Positions 43,037 through 50,108 of a stretch of DNA of 64,000 bases are shown here, one piece after another. Position 1 is the stretch's first letter, and every line of letters starts with the position of its first letter. The stretch is from the NCBI RefSeq assembly GCF_040549485.1, contig NZ_JBEPTK010000020.1:16790-80789 (forward strand). Direction: 5' to 3'. Source of the DNA: Constrictibacter sp. MBR-5. GTDB taxonomy: Bacteria; Pseudomonadota; Alphaproteobacteria; JAJUGE01. The notes below the pieces were generated by a model. That model saw only the letters and a list, made by a program, of their open reading frames with translations, was not told the origin of the DNA and did no database searches. The position numbers and the translations under genes were made by a program.

Positions 43037-43138
43037 ATGGCGAAGGGCAGAACATCATCGGGACGGCTGAAGAAGGGCTACCGGATGACGAAGGGCGGGC
43101 GCGTCGTGAAAGCGAAGTCCAAGCGGCGGCGCCGGTAG
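43037..43138 (+). CDS. Tiny highly basic DNA-binding peptide (Microviridae J-like)
   Basis: 33 residues starting on the base after the holin stop codon (TGA then ATG). It begins MAKGRTSSGR, continues RLKKGYRMTKGGRVVKAK and ends KSKRRRR; about half the residues are Lys or Arg. This composition and size match the J proteins that bind single-stranded genomes inside Microviridae capsids. A second frame from ATG 43033 is longer but low complexity. Likely condenses the packaged genome. Last gene before the terminator. Confidence 0.6.
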   Translation: MAKGRTSSGRLKKGYRMTKGGRVVKAKSKRRRR

Positions 43139-43212
43139 AGCCGGCGGCCGGCCGCGACGCGCGGGCCGCGCGGCTGCGGCGCCGGGCACGGTAGCCGGCA
43201 CGCGGACGAAGT

Positions 43213-43239
43213 AACGGCGCCTCTCGGGGCGCCGTTTTT
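43213..43239 (+). terminator. Rho-independent terminator of the provirus late operon
   Basis: ACGGCGCC (43214-43221) pairs with GGCGCCGT (43228-43235) around TCTCGG, followed by a run of five T (43235-43239). It lies 75 bases after the last rightward gene and closes the long operon. Confidence 0.85.
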
Positions 43240-43251
43240 CGTGGTATTCGC

Positions 43252-43343
43252 GCGACCAGGCGGCGACCAGGCGTCGCACCCGGGCCAGTCGCGGGCAAGT
43301 CATCGCGGCGCCTGGCGCACAGTAACGGCCGGGCGCCTGGCGC
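43252..43343. repeat. Iteron-like repeats between convergent phage genes
   Basis: GCGACCAGGCG occurs twice in direct tandem at 43252-43262 and 43263-43273. GGCGCCTGGCGC occurs at 43307-43318 and 43332-43343. The shared core CCAGGCG / CGCCTGG makes the two pairs inverted relative to each other. The tract lies between the terminator and the stop of the leftward HTH gene, a place without coding need; candidate origin, Rep-binding or regulator-binding site. Confidence 0.6.
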
Positions 43344-43363
43344 GACGGGGACTTGCGCGACGA

Positions 43364-43837
43364 CTAGGCGCCGATCTTGCGGCCGGCGGCGGCTGCTTTC
43401 ACTTCACTTCGGACGATCTTGCCGACCTGATAGCCGGACAGGCCGACGAGCCGGCCAATGGCGGCGTTCGACAGGCCGGCGCGGGCGTGGCGCATGATCT
43501 CGCGGTTGCGCTCGGCGCGCTCGGCGGCGGCGGCGGCGCGGGCGTGCCGGTCGAGGTATGCCGCGACGGTGCCGGCCGGAACGTGCATCTCGGCGGCGAT
43601 CCTGTCGGCGGCGGCGTCGTGCGCGGTGCCGGCGGCGACCAGGGCGGCATGCCGGGCCGGGATCTCCCGCGACCAATAGGCGACGCCGCGCACGGCCGCG
43701 GTCTCGCGGCTGGCGCGGCTGGCGGCGAGGCTTTCCAGGTGGTGCGCGAGGCGCCGGTAATAGCTGGCGAGTCGGTCGAGGTCGGCGGGGTCGAGTCGCT
43801 CAATCGAGCTCATGAATAGCGATTGATCGGGCATCAT
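43364..43837 (-). CDS. Leftward HTH DNA-binding protein of the provirus
   Basis: 157 residues. A long Ala/Arg-rich helical N-terminal part (LASYYRRLAHHLESLAASRA) precedes two HTH-like units: AAEMHVPAGTVAAYLDRHAR and ARAGLSNAAIGRLVGLSGYQ followed by VGKIVRSEVK, the latter like resolvase or transposase HTH units. No catalytic domain is present. Start at 43837 has CAGGAG 9 bases upstream. At the right edge of the element and opposite to the late genes; could control excision, the lysogeny switch or partition. Confidence 0.65.
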   Translation of the reverse strand: MMPDQSLFMSSIERLDPADLDRLASYYRRLAHHLESLAASRASRETAAVRGVAYWSREIPARHAALVAAGTAHDAAADRIAAEMHVPAGTVAAYLDRHARAAAAAERAERNREIMRHARAGLSNAAIGRLVGLSGYQVGKIVRSEVKAAAAGRKIGA

Positions 43838-43933
43838 CGGCCGGCGCTCCTGCGGTCAACCTGTCCGGCGCCGCTTGCCGGGCGCTCCAAACCGGCAGTT
43901 TTCCACAGGTTTCTTGCAAATTGGTCAATCAGA

Positions 43934-43961
43934 GTGTCGGATAATATATATTATGGGAAAT
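43934..43961 (+). other. dif: Complete dif-like Xer site (attR), functional chromosome dimer-resolution site
   Basis: XerC arm GTGTCGGATAA (43934-43944), core TATATA (43945-43950), XerD arm TTATGGGAAAT (43951-43961). By eye 21 of 28 bases match E. coli dif, including TTATG and AAAT of the XerD arm. By Xer logic the XerD arm is the chromosomal half and the XerC arm the phage half, so integration left a working dif here. This places the replication terminus in the window. Confidence 0.8.
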
Positions 43962-43981
43962 AGCGCATGTGCCGACGTCGG

Positions 43982-44755
43982 TCATTCCGGCACCTCCAGT
44001 ACCAGACCGTCATAGCCCGGCTCGACCCCGTCCGGCAGTCGGTCCCGCAAAGTCCGGTAATCCATCAGATGGTTCATGTGCGTCAGCACCGTTCGGCGCG
44101 GCTTCAGCCGGTCGACCCACTCCAGAACCCGATCCAGGTGCGCATGGCATGGATGCGGCTCCTCGCGCAGGCAGCCGACGATCCAGACCTCGATCCCCGC
44201 GAGTTCCGCGAAAGCTGCCTCGTCCAGATGCACCACGTCCGTCGAATAGCCGAAGGCGCCGAAGCGAAATCCGGTCGTTCGGCACACCATGTGGTCCTGG
44301 TCGAATGGCGTGACCGCCACCGGGCCGACCGTGAACGGACCCGAGATCGTGTGCGCCCTGAGCTGCGGCCGGTACATCTCCGAGCCTTCCGGCAGCAGCT
44401 CGAAGACATAGCCGAACCGCTTGCGGATCGGTGCCAGAGTGGCTTCGGTACCCCAGGCGTCGATCGGCCGGCCCGTGCGGTAATTGAAGGCTCGCAGATC
44501 GTCGATGCCGTGAATGTGGTCGGCGTGAGCGTGCGTGAAGAGGATGCCGTCGAGTGCATCGCATCCTGCATCGATGAGCTGGTCCCGCATATCGGGGCCC
44601 GTGTCCACGAGGATGCGCGTTCCCGCGCTTTCGACGAGGATGGACGGCCGCCGTCGACGATTGCGCGGCTCTCTCGGATCGCAGTTGCCCCAGGTGCCGT
44701 CGGACAGTGGCACGCCGCCGGAACTGCCGCAGCCGAGGAGCGTGACCCGCATCAT
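43982..44755 (-). CDS. MBL-fold metallohydrolase (PhnP/YcbX-like phosphodiesterase group)
   Basis: 257 residues with the metallo-beta-lactamase motif THAHADHIHGIDDL, the N-terminal LLGCGSSGGVPLSDGTWGNC typical of the PhnP/RNase Z-like group, and later metal ligands in FDQDHMVCRT, GYSTDVVHLD and VLTHMNHLMD. Likely a cyclic or nucleotide phosphodiesterase. It overlaps tatD by 4 bases, continuing the metG-tatD-MBL operon. Its stop codon lies about 20 bases from the dif site; mazG would follow in the empty chromosome. Confidence 0.85.
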   Translation of the reverse strand: MMRVTLLGCGSSGGVPLSDGTWGNCDPREPRNRRRRPSILVESAGTRILVDTGPDMRDQLIDAGCDALDGILFTHAHADHIHGIDDLRAFNYRTGRPIDAWGTEATLAPIRKRFGYVFELLPEGSEMYRPQLRAHTISGPFTVGPVAVTPFDQDHMVCRTTGFRFGAFGYSTDVVHLDEAAFAELAGIEVWIVGCLREEPHPCHAHLDRVLEWVDRLKPRRTVLTHMNHLMDYRTLRDRLPDGVEPGYDGLVLEVPE

Positions 44756-45546
44756 GCCGCCGCCGGCCTCGCGACCTTGCTGAAGATCCGAAAAAAGTTG
44801 TCGGTGGAAGCCTTTGCGAACGCTTCCTCGGACATGCCCTTGAGCTGTGCCGCAGCCGCCGCGGTATGCCGGACCAGCGCCGGTTCGTTGCGCTTGCCGC
44901 GCTTCGGTACCGGCGCCAGGAATGGCGCGTCCGTTTCGACCAGAAGCCGGTCGACCGGGACCACGTCACGGACGGCGTCTCGGATGGTCTCCGCCGTCCG
45001 GAATGTCAGGATGCCGGAGAGCGAAACGTACATTCCCAATTTGACGGCGATCTCAGCAAGATGCGCCGACGCACTGAAGCAGTGCAGCAGGCCCGGGACC
45101 GGCCCGTCGGCCATCGCCTCCGTGAGAACCGCCGCGGTGTCCTCTTCGGCATCGCGCGTATGAACGATGAACGGTAGCCCGGTCCGCCGCGCCGCCTCGA
45201 TATGGACCCGGAAGCTCTCCTTCTGCTGCTCGCGCGGGCTCCGATCGTAGAAATAGTCGAGGCCGGTCTCGCCGATGCCGACGACGCGTGGGTGCGACGC
45301 GATCTCGACGAGGCGCTCGACGGTCGGCACGCCCTGCTCCGCCACGTTGTGCGGATGGATGCCGACGGCACACCAGACACTCGGATAGCGCTCCGAAATG
45401 GCGAGAACGTTGTCCAATGCCGTCAGGCGGGTGCAGATCGTGACCATGACCCCGACGCCGGCGGCGTTCGCCCGCGCCACGACCTCGTCGAGTTCCCCTG
45501 AGAACTCGTCGAAATCCAGATGGCAGTGACTGTCGACCAGCATCAT
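44752..45546 (-). CDS. tatD: TatD-family deoxyribonuclease
   Basis: Metal-dependent 3'-5' exonuclease. Family marks: SHCHLDFDEF at the N-terminus, GIGETGLDYFYDRSPREQQK, FIVHTRDAEEDT, LLHCFSASAHLAEIAVKLGM and LLVETDAPFLAPVPKRGKRN. 264 residues. The start overlaps the metG stop (ATGA); a second ATG at 45543 is adjacent. Confidence 0.9.
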   Translation of the reverse strand: MMLVDSHCHLDFDEFSGELDEVVARANAAGVGVMVTICTRLTALDNVLAISERYPSVWCAVGIHPHNVAEQGVPTVERLVEIASHPRVVGIGETGLDYFYDRSPREQQKESFRVHIEAARRTGLPFIVHTRDAEEDTAAVLTEAMADGPVPGLLHCFSASAHLAEIAVKLGMYVSLSGILTFRTAETIRDAVRDVVPVDRLLVETDAPFLAPVPKRGKRNEPALVRHTAAAAAQLKGMSEEAFAKASTDNFFRIFSKVARPAAA

Positions 45547-47102
45547 GCGCCCGCGTCCGCCTCCTCGACGAAGCGCGGAAACACGCCGGCGGGCTTCGGC
45601 AGCGCCGCGCCGGGTACCAATCGCCCGCCCTGCCCCACGGCCGCGAAACTGCGCTGCTCCTGGTCGACCCCGACCTGATCCAGGATCGCATCCGAGGCGG
45701 TGGGCATGACCGGCAGCGTATAGAGGGCGAGATTGCGGATGGTCTCCGCGAGGACATAGAGAACGGTGCGCATGCGGGGCTCGTCGGTCTTGCGCAGCGT
45801 CCAGGGCGCCTGGCGATCGACATAGCCGTTCGCCGCGCGCACCACGACCCAGACGGCCTCGAGAGCCTCGTGGAACAGCTGAGCGTCCATGATGGTACGC
45901 AGCTTCGGCAGCAGGTCCGCCACGGCGCCGAGCAGTTCTTCGTCTTCGCCGGTCAGCGGCCCCGGCTCCGGTACCAGGCCGCTGCAGTTGCGTGCGATCA
46001 TGGACAGCACGCGCTGGACCAGGTTGCCGTAGTCGTTCGCCAGTTCGCTGTTCATGCGCTGCACCATCGAGCGGTGCGAGAAGTCCCCGTCATTGCCGAA
46101 GGGAACCTCGCGCAGCATGAAGTAGCGCACCTGGTCGAGACCGTAGCGGCGGACGAGGTCGTACGGATCGATCACATTGCCGAGCGACTTCGAGATCTTC
46201 TGGCCTTCGTTGGTCCACCAGCCGTGCGCGAACACGCGCTTCGGCGGCTCCAGCCCAGCGCCCATCAGAAAGGCCGGCCAGTAGACGGCGTGAAAGCGCA
46301 GGATGTCCTTGCCGACCATGTGAAGATCGGCCGGCCACAGCTTCGTGTAGTCCGCCGAAGCGATATCGGGATAGCCGACGGCGGTGATGTAGTTGGTGAG
46401 GGCGTCGAGCCACACGTACATCACGTGCTTCTCGTCCCCGGGCACCGGAATGCCCCAGGAGAAACTGGTCCGCGAGACGGACAGATCCTGCAGGCCGCCG
46501 CGGACGAAGCTCATCACCTCGTTGCGCCGGCTCTGCGGTGCGATGAAGTCGGGGTTGTCCTCGTAGAGTTTCAGCAGGCGATCCTGCCAGGCCGAGAGGC
46601 GGAAGAAATAGCTCGGCTCTTCCACCCATTCGACCTCGGCGCCGCTCGGGGCGATCTTCTTGCCCGCCGGGCCGTCGCGCAGTTCGCTCTCGCCATAGAA
46701 GGCCTCGTCGCGCACCGCGTACCAGCCCGCATAGGTGTCGAGATAGATCTCGCCGCGCTCGACGAGCGTCGTCCACAGCGCCTGCGCCGCGCGGACGTGC
46801 CGTTCCTCGGTGGTCCGGATGAAATCGTCGTTCGTGAAGCCCCACGCCTTGGCCAGGGCGCGGAAGTTCCCCGACACGCGGTCCGTGAAGGACTGCGGGT
46901 CGACGCCGGCCTTCTCCGCCGCCTTCTCCACTTTCTGGCCGTGCTCGTCGGTCCCCGTCAGAAAGCGCACGTCGTAACCGTCGAGGCGCTTGAAGCGCGC
47001 CAGCACGTCGCAGGCGAGCGTCGTGTAGGCGTGCCCGATGTGCGGATCGTCGTTCACATAGTAGATCGGGGTCGTGATGTAGTAGGGCTTTGCCCCGGGC
47101 AT
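45543..47102 (-). CDS. metG: Methionyl-tRNA synthetase
   Basis: Class I synthetase, 519 residues. HIGH-equivalent DDPHIGHAYTTLACDVLARF, KMSKS-equivalent QKISKSLGNVIDPYDLVRR, and the Met-specific FLTGTDEHGQKVEKAA. The zinc-knuckle cysteines and C-terminal tRNA-binding extension of the E. coli enzyme are absent, as in the shorter MetG2-type form. Start at 47102 (MPGAKPYYITTPIYYVN) gives the standard N-terminus. Confidence 0.93.
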   Translation of the reverse strand: MPGAKPYYITTPIYYVNDDPHIGHAYTTLACDVLARFKRLDGYDVRFLTGTDEHGQKVEKAAEKAGVDPQSFTDRVSGNFRALAKAWGFTNDDFIRTTEERHVRAAQALWTTLVERGEIYLDTYAGWYAVRDEAFYGESELRDGPAGKKIAPSGAEVEWVEEPSYFFRLSAWQDRLLKLYEDNPDFIAPQSRRNEVMSFVRGGLQDLSVSRTSFSWGIPVPGDEKHVMYVWLDALTNYITAVGYPDIASADYTKLWPADLHMVGKDILRFHAVYWPAFLMGAGLEPPKRVFAHGWWTNEGQKISKSLGNVIDPYDLVRRYGLDQVRYFMLREVPFGNDGDFSHRSMVQRMNSELANDYGNLVQRVLSMIARNCSGLVPEPGPLTGEDEELLGAVADLLPKLRTIMDAQLFHEALEAVWVVVRAANGYVDRQAPWTLRKTDEPRMRTVLYVLAETIRNLALYTLPVMPTASDAILDQVGVDQEQRSFAAVGQGGRLVPGAALPKPAGVFPRFVEEADAGA

Positions 47103-47137
47103 CGACGCATCCTCATGCCACGTTCGCAGCTGCCACC

Positions 47138-48250
47138 TCAGCGTACAGCAACGGCTCTGGGCGGACGAACGGCGGTCCGAAGGGCCAGTAGGGCGTTGAG
47201 CACCACCTGCCTGCGGTCGAGATTCAGAGCGTCGCCGCGATCGAAGAGGCGGCCGGTCTTCTCCCATAGCTCGAGCCAGCGATCAAGGTTGGCGGCCGAA
47301 CCCAGTCGGGCGACGAGGGCCGCCTCGCCGGCAACCAGGTCCAGCGGCTCACCGGGGTGCGCCGGCGCTTCGGCGCCACCGACCCTGACCAGCCGGGCCA
47401 GCCACCAGCGGAAGAGCGCCTGGAATACCTCGAAAGCCCCTGCCCCGTTCGGCCCCGCGAAGCGCTCCGCCATGGCGTGCGCCTTCGGGATGTCGAGATC
47501 GGGAAGCGTGCCGCAGAGCGCGATCAGATCGCGAAACAGCTGAAGACCGCCCTGTTCGGCGAGAGCCAGTGCGTAACCCGGCCGCCCTTCGGAGATCCGC
47601 GCCAGTGTCGCGGCGTCATCCACTCCGATGTCCGGACGATGGGTGCCGATCACGGCGCAGGTCGCCTCCGCGTCCAGCGGCTGCAGCGTCAGCCGCCGAC
47701 AGCGGGATCGTATGGTCGGCGGCAGCGTTCCGGGACTGTGGCAGACCAGCAGAAGCATAGCGTTGCGCGGCGGCTCCTCGAGAATCTTGAGGAGCGCGTT
47801 CGCGCCGTTCCGGTTGAGATCATCGGCGCAATCGACGATGACCACGCGCCATCCGCCCTCGAAGGCGGTCCGATGGAGGAATTCGGTGATCCGCCGTACA
47901 TCCTCGACCGCGATCCCCGACCGCACCTTGCCCTTCGCATCGACCCCGCGCTCGACGGTGAGCAGGTCGGAATGGCCGCCGGCAGCAATGCGGTTGAACA
48001 GGGCAGAGTCCGCGGTGACAGCCAGCGTCTCCGGTACATCGGCACCGGCCGGTTTGGGATTGGAAAGCAGGAACCGTGCGAAGCGATAGGCGAGCGTGGC
48101 CTTGCCGATGCCGCGAGGGCCCGAGATCAGCCAGGCGTGATGCGGACGCCCGCCTGCCCAAGCCTGGAGCAGGGTCGCCTCCGCCGCGCCGTGGCCGATG
48201 AGGACGGCGGTGCGCCGGGGCGACCACTTCTCCTCGGTGCCGTCAGCCAT
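47138..48250 (-). CDS. holB: DNA polymerase III subunit delta'
   Basis: Clamp-loader subunit, AAA+ fold without ATPase activity of its own. Marks: HHAWLISGPRGIGKATLAYR, VVIVDCADDLNRNGANALLK followed by ILEEPPRNAMLLLVCHSPGT, and RSRCRRLTLQPL with the SRC-like motif. 370 residues. It overlaps tmk by 8 bases, the usual tmk-holB order. Confidence 0.9.
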   Translation of the reverse strand: MADGTEEKWSPRRTAVLIGHGAAEATLLQAWAGGRPHHAWLISGPRGIGKATLAYRFARFLLSNPKPAGADVPETLAVTADSALFNRIAAGGHSDLLTVERGVDAKGKVRSGIAVEDVRRITEFLHRTAFEGGWRVVIVDCADDLNRNGANALLKILEEPPRNAMLLLVCHSPGTLPPTIRSRCRRLTLQPLDAEATCAVIGTHRPDIGVDDAATLARISEGRPGYALALAEQGGLQLFRDLIALCGTLPDLDIPKAHAMAERFAGPNGAGAFEVFQALFRWWLARLVRVGGAEAPAHPGEPLDLVAGEAALVARLGSAANLDRWLELWEKTGRLFDRGDALNLDRRQVVLNALLALRTAVRPPRAVAVR

Positions 48251-48914
48251 TCGCGATCGGTCCCAGCCGCGCCTCGATTGCGGCGCGGAGCCGAGCCTGG
48301 ACCGTCCAGACGTCGGCGTCGGCCGAGATGACGATACATCGCTCCGGCGCGCCTTCGGCGATCGTCCGGAAGCCCTCGTGCACCCGACGATGAAAGGCCC
48401 GGTCCATCTCCTCGTAGCGCCCGCCGTCTCCGGTCCGTGCGGCGATCCGGGCGAAGCCGAGTTCCGGATCCAGATCGAGAACCAGCGTCAGGGCCGGCCC
48501 CTCCGACCCGACCACCGTGTCATACAGCCCCTCGATGAAGTCGGCTGCGACGCCCTGGCCGAAATGCTGGTAGGCCATCGTGGAGTCGGCGAACCGATCG
48601 CACACGACCCACCTGCCCTGCGCCAGCGCCGGACGGATGGTTGCGCGCAAATGCTCTCGCCGTGCAGCGAAATGCAGGAGCGTCTCCGAGATCGGGTCCC
48701 AGCGCTCCGCGGCACCGGTGATCAGGAGGCTGCGCAGTGCCTCGCCCTGTGCAGAACCGCCGGGCTCTCGGGTCACCAGCGTCCGGCGGCCACTGGCCTC
48801 CAGCCATTCCTTCAGCAGGAGCGCCTGCGTCGATTTGCCGGCCCCCTCCCCGCCTTCGAGCGTGACGAAGAAACCGCGCGTCTCTCCGGCGTCCGATACG
48901 GCGCCCCGCGTCAA
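48243..48914 (-). CDS. tmk: Thymidylate kinase
   Basis: Phosphorylates dTMP to dTDP. P-loop FVTLEGGEGAGKSTQALLLK, DRX motif WVVCDRFADSTMAYQHFGQG, substrate loop TREPGGSAQGEALRSLL and the lid region ARIAARTGDGGRYEEMD. 223 residues, slightly long at the N-terminus. Overlaps the dacA stop by 4 bases. Confidence 0.93.
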   Translation of the reverse strand: MTRGAVSDAGETRGFFVTLEGGEGAGKSTQALLLKEWLEASGRRTLVTREPGGSAQGEALRSLLITGAAERWDPISETLLHFAARREHLRATIRPALAQGRWVVCDRFADSTMAYQHFGQGVAADFIEGLYDTVVGSEGPALTLVLDLDPELGFARIAARTGDGGRYEEMDRAFHRRVHEGFRTIAEGAPERCIVISADADVWTVQARLRAAIEARLGPIANG

Positions 48915-50053
48915 CTGTCGATTCCGACCACGAGATAGCGCACGGCGGCAAACAGTCGCCCGAACATGCCGAGTTGGTCGACATCGGTTCCGGCGACGAG
49001 CGGGCGCTCGATCGGCGTCAAGCCGGGCGCCGTCACGCGCAGCGTCCCGACCGGCGTGCCCTTCTTGATGGGCGTGGTGATCGGGCTCGAGTAGCTGACG
49101 GAGACCTTCATGTCGTCGCGCAGGTGGCGCTTCAGCGAAACCGACAGGTCGCTCTCGAGCACCAACGGCACCGTCGGCACCTCGCCGAGCCAGGCGGGCG
49201 CCGCTTCGACGGTTTCACCGGCCTTGAAGAGATCGAAGGCGCCGAACTCGCGGAAGCCCCACTGCAGGAGCCGCTCGGTTTCGCGCGATCGTTCGTTGAC
49301 GCTCTTCAGGCCGTTGACGACCAGCACCAGGCGCCGCCCGTCACGCTCGGCCGATGCGGTGAGGCCGTAGCCGGAATCCTCGGTGTGGCCGGTCTTCAGA
49401 CCGTCGACGCCCATGTCCTTGTAGAGCAGTGGATTCCGGTTGCCCTGCTTGATGTTGTTATAGGTGAACTCCTGTTCGGAGTAGAAATGATAATACTCAG
49501 GAAAATCCTCGATCAGGTGCTGCGCGAGCGTCGCGAGATCCCGCACCGTCGTCAGATGTTCAGGATTGGGCCAGCCGGATGCGTTCCGGATGGTCGTGTT
49601 GGTCATGCCGAGTTCTTTCGCCCTGCGGGTCGCGGCACTGGCAAACGCCTCCTCCGTCCCGTAGAGACCTTCGGCGACGACGACGCAGGCATCGTTGCCC
49701 GACTGGATGACGATCCCGCGGATGAGATCTTCGACCTTCACCCGGCTGTTCACCTCGACGAACATCTTCGACCCACCCATCCGCCAAGCCTTTTCGCTGA
49801 CGGTGAAGGTGTCCTCCATCGACAGACGCCCTTGCTTGATGCGGTCGAAGAGCATGTAGGCCGTCATCAGCTTGCTCATCGACGCCGGTGGCGTGAGTTC
49901 GTCCGCCGCCTTTTCGAACAGGACCGTGTGCGTCTTCAGGTCGATCAGAATGGCGTGCTTGGCAATCGTCTCCATCGCCACCTCGCCGTAGGCGAAGGAT
50001 GCATGGACGACGACCAGAAGGGCGGCAATGGCGCCGCGAAAGAAACGAACCAT
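48911..50053 (-). CDS. dacA: D-alanyl-D-alanine carboxypeptidase (PBP5/6 family)
   Basis: Trims peptidoglycan stem peptides in the periplasm. Signal peptide GAIAALLVVVHASFAYG; catalytic SxxK in PPASMSKLMTAYMLFD; SxN in VIQSGNDACVVVAEG; KTG in GLKTGHTEDSGYGLTASA. The C-terminal PBP5-associated beta domain follows (TVPLVLESDLSVSLKRHLRD) and ends in a likely amphipathic anchor (FGRLFAAVRYLVVGI). Start at 50053 (MVRFFRG) sets the signal peptide; 380 residues. Confidence 0.92.
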   Translation of the reverse strand: MVRFFRGAIAALLVVVHASFAYGEVAMETIAKHAILIDLKTHTVLFEKAADELTPPASMSKLMTAYMLFDRIKQGRLSMEDTFTVSEKAWRMGGSKMFVEVNSRVKVEDLIRGIVIQSGNDACVVVAEGLYGTEEAFASAATRRAKELGMTNTTIRNASGWPNPEHLTTVRDLATLAQHLIEDFPEYYHFYSEQEFTYNNIKQGNRNPLLYKDMGVDGLKTGHTEDSGYGLTASAERDGRRLVLVVNGLKSVNERSRETERLLQWGFREFGAFDLFKAGETVEAAPAWLGEVPTVPLVLESDLSVSLKRHLRDDMKVSVSYSSPITTPIKKGTPVGTLRVTAPGLTPIERPLVAGTDVDQLGMFGRLFAAVRYLVVGIDS

Positions 50054-50108
50054 GGAAGCTTCCCGGCTGACGGATCCCAGCCCGCGCATCCGGAGTGGGA
50101 CGCAGGCC

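Larger units (their letters stand above)
32392..43950. mobile_element. Corticovirus-like (PM2-like) tailless provirus integrated at dif
   Basis: An 11.55-kb element between two dif-like sites. Gene content: repressor, DUF736/SSB-tail protein, rolling-circle Rep, zinc-finger protein, packaging ATPase, double-jelly-roll capsid protein, many small membrane proteins, beta-helix spike, transglycosylase, holin-like protein, basic J-like peptide and a leftward HTH protein. Size and content resemble PM2 (10.1 kb), the type corticovirus. There is no tyrosine or serine recombinase, no transposase and no tail, portal or terminase gene. All frames appear intact and both junctions are preserved, so the element may be active. 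Confidence 0.85.

Noticed and set aside
32392..43950. Filamentous (inovirus) prophage, suggested by dif integration, RstA-like Rep and a Zot-like ATPase
   Set aside because: No small major coat protein, pIII-like adsorption protein or pI with a membrane span is seen. A double-jelly-roll capsid gene, transglycosylase, spike and holin-like gene point to a tailless icosahedral phage instead.
32392..43950. Tectivirus-like element (compare Gluconobacter phage GC1)
   Set aside because: No protein-primed DNA polymerase or terminal protein, and the capsid resembles PM2 P2 more than PRD1 P3 in length and motifs; Rep is rolling-circle type.
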